Origin: Bacteroidales bacterium
GTDB lineage: Bacteria > Bacteroidota > Bacteroidia > Bacteroidales > Muribaculaceae
DNA length: 64,000 nt
Assembly (NCBI GenBank): GCA_004557385.1
Contig: SFEA01000003.1
Span: forward strand, 1 to 64,000
Direction: 5' to 3'
Part shown: one piece after another, positions 33,613 through 42,733 of the stretch
Position numbering within the stretch: position 1 is the stretch's first letter
Layout of the letters: each line of letters opens with the position of its first letter
Position numbers and translations under genes: made by a program
Notes under the pieces: generated by a model
Seen by the model: only the letters and a program-made list of their open reading frames with translations
The model's database searches: none
Told to the model about the DNA's origin: nothing

Positions 33613-35976
33613 TTGGACGATTTCCTCAAAGACTTGAATGAGCAGCAAGAGGCAGCCGTGACCTACAACGACGGCCCTCAATTGGTTATTGCCGGTGCTG
33701 GGTCCGGCAAGACCCGCGTGCTTACATACAAAATACTTTATCTTCTGCAAAACGGCTTTACGCCGTCGCGCATAATGGCGCTAACATTCACCAACAAAGC
33801 TGCCCGTACTATGCGTGAACGCATTTTAGGTTTAACATCTCCCGAAGTTGCATCAAGGTTGTGGATGGGCACTTTCCACTCGATATTTGCCAGAATACTA
33901 CGCTACAATGCCGAGAGGATAGGATTTCGCAATGATTACACCATCTACGATGCCAACGACTCAAAGACTTTGATTAAACAAATAATCAAAGACATGCAGC
34001 TTGACGACAAAGTGTATAAGCCATCGACCATTCAGAATATAATCTCGAATGCAAAGAATGCTCTATTGCTTCCCGACGACTACGAGCGCGATGCTGCAAT
34101 TATGCAAGCCGACAAAATTGCTAAACGACCGCATACCAGCAAAGTCTATCGGGCATATTGCGCCCGATGCAAAGTGGCTGGAGCTATGGACTTCGACGAC
34201 ATCCTGCTACACATGAACATTTTGCTGCGCGACAATCCCGACATTCGTCAAAGATACCAAGACTATTTTCAGTATATCTTGGTCGATGAGTATCAGGATA
34301 CCAACTTTGCCCAGCACATGATAATCCTGCAGCTGACAAAAGAAAAAGGTAATTTGTTTGTCGTTGGCGACGATGCACAAAGCATTTATTCGTTCCGCGG
34401 CGCAAATATCGACAACATTTTGCGGCTGAAAGAGGTATATCCAAAAATTCGCACGTTCAAGCTTGAGCAGAACTACCGTTCAACAAAAAGCATTATCGAT
34501 GCAGCAAATTCGTTAATCGACAAGAATCGCAATCAAATTAAAAAACATTCGTTCACCGACAACCCTGTAGGCAACAAGATTGGTGTGATTCAGTGCTACT
34601 CCGACTTCGAGGAAAGCTACGTTGTAGCCAACCAGATTGTTTCAATAAAGTCGCTGAAAGGCGATTCGTTGGATGATTTTGCCATTCTATACCGCACCAA
34701 TGCACAAAGCCGTGTATTAGAGGAAGCTCTACGAAAGCGCAACATCCCCTATCGCATCTATGGAGGCTTGTCGTTCTATCAGCGCAAAGAGGTGAAAGAT
34801 GCCATTTGCTATCTGCGTATCACCGTCAACCCCGACGATGACGAAGCTTTGCGACGAATAATCAACATCCCGGCTCGTGGCATTGGCGACACCACAATAA
34901 ACAAAATTCAGCATTGTGCCATTGAGAATAGCGTGAGCATGTGGACCGTGATTTGCAATCCACAAAACTATGCACTAAACGTCAACAGCGGCACTCTGAA
35001 AAAAATCACTTCGTTTGCCGAGCTAATAACCTCGTTTATCGACCAGAATGCTGCTGGCAGCGATGCATACGTCATGACTCGCGACATCATTCTTCGGTCA
35101 GGTCTCTACGATTTAACCAACTGCGACAACACGCCCGAAAACATTAGCAAACGCGAAAACCTGGAGGAAATTATCAACTATGCAAAATCGCATATCGACG
35201 AGGCAATGGAGCAAGGCATCACGGATAACGGATTGACCAGTTTTCTTTCTGTAGTATCGCTTGCCACCGACCAAGACCAAGAGGACGAAAACGACCCAAA
35301 CAATGCATCAAAAGTCACCCTGATGACTGCACATGCTGCAAAAGGACTTGAATACAAAAACATCATCATCACTGGCGTTGAGGAAGATTTGTTTCCGGCT
35401 CAAATGAGCAAAGATTCGCCTGCACAAATCGAAGAAGAACGACGCTTGCTCTATGTAGCCATCACGCGAGCAATGCGCACTTGCACAATCACTTTTGCAA
35501 CCACGCGCTACCACAATGGTCAGCAAAAGCCTTGTTCGCCAAGCCGATTCATTCGCGACATCGACCCCTCGCTGCTTGCATTATCGCAAACAAGTTCTTC
35601 GGCAGGAAGCAACTACAACCCATTGGCGACAAAGAACAAGTTTGGCAATAAAGCACGAAATACCGCAGGCTTCATTCGCCCTTCTGAACCCACTCCGAAA
35701 CCTGAGCCAAAACCTTCCACTCCCATCAGAGAGGTTCCCTCAAACAAGTTTGTTCCACTAAATGATGTTTTGCCCAAGGCTGCAGCCACTGCTTCAAGCC
35801 AAAGTCACAGTGTCGACCAACTTTCCACCGGAATGAAGATTCATCACATCAGATTCGGAAAAGGTGTAATTACAAAAATCGACACAAGCGGAAGCGAACC
35901 CAAAATAATGGTTGAGTTTGCCGGTAACGACGTGAGAACCCTTCTGCTTAAATTTGCAAAATTCGACATCTTATAA
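33613..35976 (+). CDS. uvrD: UvrD/PcrA-type superfamily 1 DNA helicase
   Basis: A 787-residue 3'-5' helicase for repair and replication-fork clearing. Motif I is GAGSGKT (28-34), Ia LTFTNKAARTMRER, II LVDEYQDTN, III GDDAQSIYSFRGA, IV EQNYRST, V VTLMTAHAAKGLEY and VI EERRLLYVAITRAMR. The tail has a Pro-rich linker and the C-terminal domain seen in PcrA (MKIHHIRFGKGVITKID). The only usable start is TTG at 33613, just after an in-frame stop and after the promoter. nspC follows 11 bases later. Confidence 0.97.
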   Translation: MDDFLKDLNEQQEAAVTYNDGPQLVIAGAGSGKTRVLTYKILYLLQNGFTPSRIMALTFTNKAARTMRERILGLTSPEVASRLWMGTFHSIFARILRYNAERIGFRNDYTIYDANDSKTLIKQIIKDMQLDDKVYKPSTIQNIISNAKNALLLPDDYERDAAIMQADKIAKRPHTSKVYRAYCARCKVAGAMDFDDILLHMNILLRDNPDIRQRYQDYFQYILVDEYQDTNFAQHMIILQLTKEKGNLFVVGDDAQSIYSFRGANIDNILRLKEVYPKIRTFKLEQNYRSTKSIIDAANSLIDKNRNQIKKHSFTDNPVGNKIGVIQCYSDFEESYVVANQIVSIKSLKGDSLDDFAILYRTNAQSRVLEEALRKRNIPYRIYGGLSFYQRKEVKDAICYLRITVNPDDDEALRRIINIPARGIGDTTINKIQHCAIENSVSMWTVICNPQNYALNVNSGTLKKITSFAELITSFIDQNAAGSDAYVMTRDIILRSGLYDLTNCDNTPENISKRENLEEIINYAKSHIDEAMEQGITDNGLTSFLSVVSLATDQDQEDENDPNNASKVTLMTAHAAKGLEYKNIIITGVEEDLFPAQMSKDSPAQIEEERRLLYVAITRAMRTCTITFATTRYHNGQQKPCSPSRFIRDIDPSLLALSQTSSSAGSNYNPLATKNKFGNKARNTAGFIRPSEPTPKPEPKPSTPIREVPSNKFVPLNDVLPKAAATASSQSHSVDQLSTGMKIHHIRFGKGVITKIDTSGSEPKIMVEFAGNDVRTLLLKFAKFDIL

Positions 35977-35987
35977 AACCTGCAATA

Positions 35988-37136
35988 ATGATTAACTACA
36001 ACACTCCATACTATATTGTATACGAGGACAAACTACGCAATAATCTCGACTTGATAACCAACGTGATGAGCCAAACAGGTGCAAAAATCATTATGGCATT
36101 CAAGGCGAATGCTCTGTGGCGCACGTTCCCTATTTTCAGAGAATACGGCATTTGCTCAACGGCAAGTTCTGTGAACGAGATGCAACTGGCTATTGATGAA
36201 CTGAAATGCAAGGTGCATGCATATTGCCCGGTTTACACCGACCAAACCATCGATAAATTCATTGCCGGCAGTTCTCACATCACTTTCAACTCGGTGGAAC
36301 AATACACACGATACCGAAACCGCATTGAAACCCACAATGCTCACAACATCAACAGCCAAGTGTCGTGCGGCTTGAGGGTCAACCCCATGTGCTCGGTAGT
36401 AGACACCGATATCTATAATCCCTGCTCACCAGGCTCTCGCTTTGGCGTCACCGCTCGTTCTCTGAACGGTGTATGGCCCGAAGGTATCGATGGTTTGCAT
36501 TTTCATGCGCTGTGCGAATCCACATCATTCGATTTAGAAAAAGTGTTAGCTTCGGTTGAGGCTCAATTTGGCGAATTTTTGCCAAAACTGAAGTGGATAA
36601 ATATGGGCGGCGGCCACCTCATGACGCGTAACGACTACAACGTGAATCACCTGATTAGTGTGCTCAACAGTTTCAAAAAACGTCACCCAAACTTAGAAAT
36701 TATTCTCGAACCGGGAAGCGCATTTTGCTGGCAAACCGGCGATTTAGAGGCTTCGGTTGTCGACATCGTGGAGAACAGCGGTATCTACACAGCTATTGTC
36801 AACGTATCATTTGCATGTCACATGCCCGACTGCCTTGAAATGCCTTATAAACCAAACATTGCACAATCGTTGCCCGAAGTTGACCCTTCTATGCCTACAT
36901 ATCGGATTGGCGGCAACTCATGTTTGAGTGGCGACGTCATTGGCGACTGGAGTTTTGAAAAACCACTGAAAGTGGGTGACCGAATAACATTTACCGACAT
37001 GAACCACTACACCACCGTTAAGACGCACATGTTCAACGGCATACACCATCCATCATTGCTGCTGATGCACAGTAATGGAGAAGTGGAGATTCTTCGCGAA
37101 TTCACCTACGACGACTATAAAAATCGCATGGATTAA
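35988..37136 (+). CDS. nspC: carboxynorspermidine/carboxyspermidine decarboxylase
   Basis: A 382-residue PLP enzyme of the alanine racemase-fold decarboxylases. It makes spermidine or norspermidine from the carboxy precursor. The PLP lysine is in KIIMAFKANALW (about residue 39). Further landmarks are GLRVNPMCSVV, PGSRFGVTA, LHFHALCES, WINMGGGHLMTR, EPGSAFCW, and the C-terminal GGNSCLSGDVIGDW with the active-site Cys. The carboxynorspermidine synthase gene is not adjacent. Its stop codon overlaps that of the convergent oxidoreductase in a shared TTAA. Confidence 0.95.
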   Translation: MINYNTPYYIVYEDKLRNNLDLITNVMSQTGAKIIMAFKANALWRTFPIFREYGICSTASSVNEMQLAIDELKCKVHAYCPVYTDQTIDKFIAGSSHITFNSVEQYTRYRNRIETHNAHNINSQVSCGLRVNPMCSVVDTDIYNPCSPGSRFGVTARSLNGVWPEGIDGLHFHALCESTSFDLEKVLASVEAQFGEFLPKLKWINMGGGHLMTRNDYNVNHLISVLNSFKKRHPNLEIILEPGSAFCWQTGDLEASVVDIVENSGIYTAIVNVSFACHMPDCLEMPYKPNIAQSLPEVDPSMPTYRIGGNSCLSGDVIGDWSFEKPLKVGDRITFTDMNHYTTVKTHMFNGIHHPSLLLMHSNGEVEILREFTYDDYKNRMD

Positions 37137-38698
37137 TCTGCAAAATATTTGGCAACCAATGCCTCGGCACACTTCTCCCCATCGATAGCTGCCGATACTA
37201 TTCCACCGGCATATCCGGCTCCTTCGCCACATGGATATAAGCCCTCTACCTCGGCATGGCTCATGTCTTCGCGGTTGCGCGGAATGCGCACCGGCGACGA
37301 TGTGCGTGTTTCAACGCCAATCACAATGGCTTCGTTGGTGAGGAACCCAGCCGACATTTTACCGAATTTCTTAAAGCCTTCTCGCAAACGACGTGAGATG
37401 AACTTGGGTAGCCACAAATCAAGGCGTGACAGCTGTATTCCTGGCGCAAACGATGTTGCGGGCAACGTCTCCGAAGGTTTGCCGTCAACAAAGTCCTTCA
37501 TGCGTTGAGCGCCAGCTTTCTGCGAGCATTTGGCTTGCTCAAAACATTTTTTCTCCAAGTCTTCCTGAAAACGCATTAGCGACAGCTCGCCGTATTTGTC
37601 ATATTCGGGGAAATCGCCAGGATGAATCTCCACCACCATGCCCGAATTGCTCCATTTCGTGCTGCGCGACGATGGCGACATGCCATTCACCACTAACTGA
37701 CCGGGCGCACTTGCTGCGGGCACTACAAAGCCACCCGGGCACATGCAGAACGAATACACGCCACGACCATCGACCTGCGTTACAAACGAATATTCTGCCG
37801 CTGGCAAATACTTCCCTCTGCCGTTTGGCGAATGATATTGAATCTTATCAATCAACTGCTGAGGATGCTCCAAACGTACACCTACTGCAATGCCCTTTGG
37901 CTCAATTAAAATTCCGCTTCGCTTTAGCATCTCATAAACATCGCGCGCTGAATGACCAGTTGCCAAAACAACGGGTCCCTCGAACTGCAAATCTCCGCAA
38001 GTCACACCTTTAACAGTATTATCCTCAATTATCAATCCATCTACGCACGTCGAAAAATACACCTCTCCCCCACAGCCGATAATAGTTTTCCTTATATTTT
38101 CAATCACCTTTGGCAGCTTATCGGTACCAATGTGCGGATGAGCGTCAACCAAAATATCTTCTGATGCGCCATGTTGATGCAAAATGCTCAATATTCTATC
38201 CACGTTTCCACGTTTCTTGCTTCGGGTATATAATTTCCCATCGGAATAAGCACCGGCACCGCCTTCGCCAAAACAATAGTTTGAATTTGGGTCGATTGTT
38301 CCATCACGCGATATTCGCGCCAAATCGGCGGCACGCTCCACCACATTTTTACCTCTTTCCAAAAGAATTGGCTTCACGCCTAACTCAATCAACCGCAGCG
38401 ATGCAAACAAGCCGCCAGGTCCGGCACCAACAACAATAGCGGTTTTGTCACCAGTGACAGGCTTGTAGTCAATCACTGTTCCCAATCTATCGCTTTCCGA
38501 AGGAAATTCATCAACAAACACTCTAACCTTAAGATTAACCATCACCTTGCGCTGACGAGCATCAATCGAGCGCTTCAGTATCTGAATCTTACGTATGCGG
38601 TTCACGTCGACGTCCTCGATGGTCGATACATATATTTTTGTTTCTATCTCGTTGTACGCCACATTGGGTGCAACCCTCAGCTGCAATTCTTTTATCAT
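37133..38698 (-). CDS. FAD-dependent oxidoreductase (COG2509-like)
   Basis: A 521-residue flavoprotein. Residues 1 to about 85 form the alpha/beta extension typical of this group. The FAD-binding Rossmann motif is AIVVGAGPGGLFASLRLIELG, with ILLERGKNV just after. The family-specific NYCFGEGGAGAYSDGKLYTR and YSFCMCPGGFVVPAASAPG motifs follow, and the C-terminal GLYPCGEGAGYAGGIVSAAIDGEK closes the FAD site. Members are described as uncharacterised dehydrogenases, and the substrate is unknown. It has its own promoter and runs convergent to nspC. Confidence 0.9.
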   Translation of the reverse strand: MIKELQLRVAPNVAYNEIETKIYVSTIEDVDVNRIRKIQILKRSIDARQRKVMVNLKVRVFVDEFPSESDRLGTVIDYKPVTGDKTAIVVGAGPGGLFASLRLIELGVKPILLERGKNVVERAADLARISRDGTIDPNSNYCFGEGGAGAYSDGKLYTRSKKRGNVDRILSILHQHGASEDILVDAHPHIGTDKLPKVIENIRKTIIGCGGEVYFSTCVDGLIIEDNTVKGVTCGDLQFEGPVVLATGHSARDVYEMLKRSGILIEPKGIAVGVRLEHPQQLIDKIQYHSPNGRGKYLPAAEYSFVTQVDGRGVYSFCMCPGGFVVPAASAPGQLVVNGMSPSSRSTKWSNSGMVVEIHPGDFPEYDKYGELSLMRFQEDLEKKCFEQAKCSQKAGAQRMKDFVDGKPSETLPATSFAPGIQLSRLDLWLPKFISRRLREGFKKFGKMSAGFLTNEAIVIGVETRTSSPVRIPRNREDMSHAEVEGLYPCGEGAGYAGGIVSAAIDGEKCAEALVAKYFAD

Positions 38699-38988
38699 AT
38701 ACTAATTAGTCTGTAGTTTACTTTTCAAGAAAACACTTTACGACATTTTCTCCATACAAAATTAATGAAAATATCGTTATCGCTCAAACCATTCATCGAG
38801 ATTTGAGCAAATTAGAGTTGCAAAACCACGGCACAATAATAACACTTTACGCGATACCAATACCCATTGCTCGAAAACAATTGGGAAGAAGTGAAGAATC
38901 CAAATAGAAACGCAACGTTTTTCGGGTTAAAAACATGAAAAACACTGCGGGGGCTGCCAAGCGGCGGGGGCGCAAAGTCCCCGAGAGC
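38699..38988. other. gene-free region left of the IS30 element
   Basis: Contains the promoter of the oxidoreductase gene on its left. On its right, one copy of an imperfect direct repeat begins ACAATTGGGAAGAAG (38878), and a GC-rich patch (about 38946-38988) has CGGGG/CCCCG arms that can fold. No credible gene; a 69-codon minus-strand frame across it lacks coding character. Confidence 0.6.
38757..38787 (-). promoter_or_regulatory. promoter of the FAD oxidoreductase gene
   Basis: Minus strand: TTG (38787-38785), 20 bases, TAATTTTG (38764-38757). Good match to the consensus. Confidence 0.65.
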
Positions 38989-39025
38989 GTCCAACAGCAA
39001 TACAAATGAGTAAATAAACAAAAAA

Positions 39026-39041
39026 GGAGACCGAAGTCTCC
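39026..39041 (+). terminator. hairpin inside the left end of the IS
   Basis: GGAGAC (39026-39031), loop CGAA, GTCTCC (39036-39041) lies just before the transposase promoter. It may stop or dampen transcription entering from outside or hide the start in read-through RNA, a common protection in insertion sequences. Confidence 0.5.
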
Positions 39042-39052
39042 CTAAGATTAGC

Positions 39053-39060
39053 TAATTTTG
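39053..39060 (+). promoter_or_regulatory. -7 element of the transposase promoter
   Basis: TAATTTTG ends 7 bases before the transposase ATG, so the predicted transcript would start at or within a base or two of the start codon (leaderless). No consensus -33. Confidence 0.45.
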
Positions 39061-39067
39061 TATTGCT

Positions 39068-40033
39068 ATGTACAAACAACTTATCTCAGAACAAAGGTAC
39101 GCAATTTACCTGGGAATTAAAAGAGGGAACTCAATAAGAAAAATTGCAAGAGCGATAGAAGTTCATCCATCGACGGTATTGCGCGAAATAAGACGCAACA
39201 GTAATGCCAATGGGGAGTATGTGTGGTGCAATGCCCAAAGCAAATGTATGGGGCGCAAACACGGGCTTAAAGGGAACCACCGCAAGCCTCAGGAGCTGTG
39301 GTGGCGCATAGATCAAATGATAATAGACAACGATTGGTCGCCTGCTCAGATTGCCGGAGTGCTTGGCAAGGAAGGTGTACACATCGCCAAGCAGACTATA
39401 TACAACCACGTCCATGCCGACACCTCCGGGAGGCTGCGCCCACACCTGCCGCATGAACTCCGTTACACACGCAGGGTCAAGGCTTTACGCCCTACAAAAG
39501 CGACCAATATAGCTAATCGCACAAGCATCCACGAGCGCCCGGCAGAGGCAGACGGGAAGCGGTTCGGCGATTGGGAGATGGATACCATTGTCGACTCCTT
39601 TGGGCACGCCATACTCACGCTTACAGAGCGCTCTACCAACTTCATCCTCATGGAAAAGCTCAAGCAAGGCAGAAAGGCGATGCCTACGGCAAAGACGGTG
39701 GCACGGCTGCTGTTACCATACCGTGAACGTGTGCTGACGATAACAACCGACAACGGCTGCGAGTTCGCCTCCCATCTTGAGATTACACGCCTGTTGAGCA
39801 TAAGGGGCAGGGAAAAGGTTACTGTCTTTTTTGCCGATTCATACTGCTCTTTGCAGAAAGGGGCAATCGAGAATGCAAACAAACTTATCAGGAAATATAT
39901 ACCAAAAAAGTCAAACTTCGATGACTTCTCCGATGCCAAAATTATGCGGATCCAAAAGAAATTGAACGCCCGTCCTCGAGAGAAACTTAACTTTGACTCT
40001 CCAAAAAATTGCTTCTTCATGCACTTTTACTAA
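39068..40033 (+). CDS. IS30-family transposase
   Basis: A 321-residue DDE transposase. The N-terminal helix-turn-helix domains include SEQRYAIYLGIKRGNSIRKIARAIEVHPSTVLREIRRN and WSPAQIAGVLGKEGVHIAKQTIYNHV. The catalytic domain has D172 (GDWEMDT), D228 (TTDNGCEF) and E268 (QKGAIENANKLIRKY), with the IS30-typical spacing and the C-terminal LNARPREKLNFDSPKN. Nothing is missing, so it may be active. It spans nearly the whole element; stop at 40031-40033, just inside the right repeat. Confidence 0.95.
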   Translation: MYKQLISEQRYAIYLGIKRGNSIRKIARAIEVHPSTVLREIRRNSNANGEYVWCNAQSKCMGRKHGLKGNHRKPQELWWRIDQMIIDNDWSPAQIAGVLGKEGVHIAKQTIYNHVHADTSGRLRPHLPHELRYTRRVKALRPTKATNIANRTSIHERPAEADGKRFGDWEMDTIVDSFGHAILTLTERSTNFILMEKLKQGRKAMPTAKTVARLLLPYRERVLTITTDNGCEFASHLEITRLLSIRGREKVTVFFADSYCSLQKGAIENANKLIRKYIPKKSNFDDFSDAKIMRIQKKLNARPREKLNFDSPKNCFFMHFY

Positions 40034-40105
40034 TTTTGCACTTGCTGTTGGACTCTACACAATTGGGAAGAAGAACCCAAATGCTTTAATATTAGGCATC
40101 AACTA

Positions 40106-40136
40106 TTGCTTGATTGTAGAATAATTTGTAATTTTG
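40106..40136 (+). promoter_or_regulatory. promoter of the thioesterase-dprA operon
   Basis: TTG (40106-40108), 20 bases, TAATTTTG (40129-40136). It lies about 50 bases beyond the IS right end, so the insertion left this promoter intact. Confidence 0.65.
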
Positions 40137-40172
40137 AATTTTGCAACTGAATTTTGCAAAATATCAGGCAAT

Positions 40173-40583
40173 ATGATAGACATCAAGAAATATATATACA
40201 CAACCGAGATTGAGGTGCGTGACTATGAGATTGACGGCGAAGGCATTGTGAACAATGCCAACTATCAACACTATCTCGAGCACACTCGACATAAGTTCTG
40301 CAAATGGGCGGGTCTTTCGTTCAAGCAAATGCAAGAGAAAGGCCTGTACCCAGTGGTTAACCACATCGAAATCGACTACAAGACACCTTTGCACAGCGAC
40401 GACACCATGCTCAGTTGCCTATGGATTGAGAAGAAAGGTGTACGATTTGTGTTCCATCAAGATATTTTCAACAAGGAAACCAACGAGCTTGCAGTGAGCG
40501 CCGTGGTGTCGTGCGTTTGCATCGAAAACGGCAAGCTATCGCGCGGTGAGGTGTTTCAACAAGCTTTCGAGAAATTCTTATAA
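40173..40583 (+). CDS. hotdog-fold acyl-CoA thioesterase (YbgC/4HBT-like)
   Basis: A 136-residue protein with the 4HBT hotdog pattern. TEIEVRDYEIDGEGIVNNANYQHYLEHTRHKFCKWAG contains the usual D-x-x-G-x-V-x-N-x-x-Y-x-x-Y-x-E signature, followed by VVNHIEIDYKTPLHSDDTML. Such enzymes hydrolyse short acyl-CoAs; the substrate cannot be read from sequence. The ATG at 40173 is used because an earlier frame opening overlaps the promoter. The stop is immediately followed by the GTG of dprA. Confidence 0.88.
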   Translation: MIDIKKYIYTTEIEVRDYEIDGEGIVNNANYQHYLEHTRHKFCKWAGLSFKQMQEKGLYPVVNHIEIDYKTPLHSDDTMLSCLWIEKKGVRFVFHQDIFNKETNELAVSAVVSCVCIENGKLSRGEVFQQAFEKFL

Positions 40584-41699
40584 GTGGACAGCGAACAATT
40601 ACTATATCGCGTGGCATTTGCATCGGTGCCTAACATGAACATCGATTTGGCAAAGAAATTTTTAGACGTAATACCGTCTGAAAAGGATTTCTTTGCTCTT
40701 TCTCAAAAAGAACTGCAATCAATCACAAATAGCCGAAGCAAAGTTCTGAGCATGGCATATCGCCAAAACAAACTTGAGGAAGCAAGAAAAGAGGTGGAAT
40801 TCATCAAACGCAACAAAATTACGGCGACTTATTTCACCGACCCCAATTATCCGCTGCGCCTGCTCAACACTCCCGATGCGCCATCAATTGTTTATTCGAT
40901 GGGCAATTGCGACCTGAACGCCAAGCATATCATCTCGATTGTCGGCACAAGGCACGCCACTATTTACGGCAGAAATTTTGTTAACCGTTTTATTGAAGAC
41001 GTTGCTGCCAACCTCGACGACACAATTATTGTCAGCGGGCTGGCTTATGGAATCGACATTGCTGCTCACGAAGCTTGCCTAAAGCACAACGTGCCCACAA
41101 TAGCCGTATTGGCACATGGACTCAACACCATCTATCCCTCACAACATCGGCAATACGCTGCCGACATTGTTCACCGAAACGGAGCTATCCTCACCGAATA
41201 CACCACACAAGCATCAGTAAACAAGGGCAATTTTGTGGCACGAAACCGCATAGTTGCCGGATTGTCGGATTGCACTCTGGTGGTTGAATCAGCCGAGCAT
41301 GGCGGTGCCCTGATAACTGCAAACATTGCCCAAGGATATAGCCGCGATGTGTTTGCCGTTCCCGGCAAGGTCAACGACGAGTTCTCGATGGGCTGCAACA
41401 AGCTTATTCGCACAAATTGTGCCCAATTGGCAACGTGTCTCGACGACGTGATTGAAGCAATGGGCTGGACCAAAAAGCAAGAGGCTCAGGCACCTCGCCA
41501 AAAATCATTGTTCCCCGAAACAACCAAAGAGGAAGACGAAGTGATTGCCTTGCTTAAGACTCAAGAAGCACCAATCCACATCAATACAATCACACAATCA
41601 TTAGGCAAACCGGTTTATAAACTTCTGAGCACATTAGTAAACCTTGAGTTCAAAGGAATTGTTGTTTCATGTGCAGGCAGCCGATACACACTTGCTTAA
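40584..41699 (+). CDS. dprA: DNA-processing protein DprA
   Basis: A 371-residue protein that loads RecA on incoming single-stranded DNA during transformation. After an N-terminal helical region, the Rossmann-like domain shows ISIVGTRHATIYGRNFV, VSGLAYGIDIAAHEACL, VPTIAVLAHGLNTIYPSQH, FVARNRIVAGLSDCTLVVESAEHGGALITANIA and FAVPGKVND. A winged-helix tail ends the protein. The start is GTG at 40584, directly abutting the thioesterase stop. Competence genes are not otherwise present in the window. Confidence 0.96.
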   Translation: MDSEQLLYRVAFASVPNMNIDLAKKFLDVIPSEKDFFALSQKELQSITNSRSKVLSMAYRQNKLEEARKEVEFIKRNKITATYFTDPNYPLRLLNTPDAPSIVYSMGNCDLNAKHIISIVGTRHATIYGRNFVNRFIEDVAANLDDTIIVSGLAYGIDIAAHEACLKHNVPTIAVLAHGLNTIYPSQHRQYAADIVHRNGAILTEYTTQASVNKGNFVARNRIVAGLSDCTLVVESAEHGGALITANIAQGYSRDVFAVPGKVNDEFSMGCNKLIRTNCAQLATCLDDVIEAMGWTKKQEAQAPRQKSLFPETTKEEDEVIALLKTQEAPIHINTITQSLGKPVYKLLSTLVNLEFKGIVVSCAGSRYTLA

Positions 41700-41758
41700 T
41701 GACCACTACCCAAAGTATTTTTAACAATAAACATATTTACTAAAAAACACATACGATT

Positions 41759-42643
41759 ATGACAAACGACAAAAAAAGAATTATCGCCGATTCGGAGTTA
41801 ATCATCAATTCCGATGGCAGCGCATTTCATATTCACCTTCGTCCAGAACATATCACCGACAAAATTGTGATTTGCGGCGACCCTGGCAGAGTTACTATGA
41901 TTGCCTCGCATTTCGATACGCGTGACTTTGAAATTCAAAGCCGAGAGTTCCACTCAATTCGCGGAACCTATAAAGGCAAGGATATCCTATGCCTTTCGCA
42001 TGGCATCGGTGGCGACAACATCGACATTGTGATGAATGAACTCGACGCCCTCGCTAACATCGATTTTAAAACACGCACAGTGAAAGATGAACACCGCACA
42101 CTCAGCATTGTTCGAGTTGGCACTTGCGGCGGTCTGCAGCCTTACGTGCCAATTGGCACATCAATCATGGCAACAAAGGCAATAGGTTTTGACGGTGTGC
42201 TCAATTTTTATGCCGGCCGAAATGAAATTTGCGACTTGGACTTTGAAAAGCAATTTTGCGAATACGTCAACTGGAATCCATTATGGGCAAAACCTTATGT
42301 GGTGGATGCCGATGCCGATTTGGTAAAACAAATTGGAGGCGACGACTTTTTCCACGGCTTCACTATAGCTGCAAACGGGTTTTACGGTCCTCAAGGTCGC
42401 AAATTGCGTCTCGACCTTGCCGTACCCGAATTGAATTCACGAATTGAGAGATTTGAATTTCAAGGTCGCAACATCACCAACTACGAGATGGAAAGCGCCG
42501 CATTGCAAGGTCTTGCAAAACTTATGGGTCACAAAGCGCTCACCGTGTGCAGTGTGATTGCAAACCGCGTGGCTACTAACATGAACACCAACTACAAGAA
42601 CGCTGTCGACAATATGATAGAATCGGTATTAAACCGCATATAA
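41759..42643 (+). CDS. nucleoside phosphorylase (uridine phosphorylase-like)
   Basis: A 294-residue PNP/UDP-family enzyme that splits nucleosides with phosphate. It has the phosphate-binding VICGDPGRVTMIASHFD, the GIGGDNIDIVMNELDALA region, IVRVGTCGGLQPYVPIGTSIMATKAIGFDGVLNFYAG, and NITNYEMESAALQGLAKLMGHKALTVCSVIANRV with the ribose-binding Glu-Met-Glu. The motif set is closest to uridine phosphorylase, but base preference is not provable from sequence. It is followed by a terminator. Confidence 0.9.
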   Translation: MTNDKKRIIADSELIINSDGSAFHIHLRPEHITDKIVICGDPGRVTMIASHFDTRDFEIQSREFHSIRGTYKGKDILCLSHGIGGDNIDIVMNELDALANIDFKTRTVKDEHRTLSIVRVGTCGGLQPYVPIGTSIMATKAIGFDGVLNFYAGRNEICDLDFEKQFCEYVNWNPLWAKPYVVDADADLVKQIGGDDFFHGFTIAANGFYGPQGRKLRLDLAVPELNSRIERFEFQGRNITNYEMESAALQGLAKLMGHKALTVCSVIANRVATNMNTNYKNAVDNMIESVLNRI

Positions 42644-42672
42644 CATCCATCGGCATTTGGTGCATTACGATT

Positions 42673-42705
42673 AAGGGGCTGCTCAGAATTTGAGCAACCC
42701 CTTTC
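42673..42705. terminator. terminator between nucleoside phosphorylase and TPR gene
   Basis: AAGGGGCTGCTCA (42673-42685) pairs with TGAGCAACCCCTT (42691-42703) with one mismatch around a 5-base loop, then TCTTAATT. The A-rich left flank allows use by the convergent TPR gene as well. Confidence 0.75.
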
Positions 42706-42733
42706 TTAATTATGATTTGTTAATCACTGCTAT

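Larger units (their letters stand above)
38989..40053 (+). mobile_element. IS30-family insertion sequence
   Basis: A complete element of 1,065 bases. Terminal inverted repeats are GTCCAACAGCAA (38989-39000) and TTGCTGTTGGAC (40042-40053), perfect over 12 bases. Similarity continues inward with small gaps (left CAAATGAGTAAA against right TTTACTAATTTTG). It holds one transposase gene. No 2-3 base target duplication is evident at the ends (flanks GAGAGC and TCTACA), so the insertion may be old or rearranged. Confidence 0.88.

Noticed and set aside
37426..38013. 195-codon frame antisense to the FAD oxidoreductase gene
   Set aside because: The overlapping minus-strand gene has full FAD motifs. 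This frame is a shadow rich in Ser, Arg and His.
38812..39021. 69-codon minus-strand frame left of the IS
   Set aside because: It crosses the IS boundary and a GC-rich hairpin, has no promoter and no recognisable motif.
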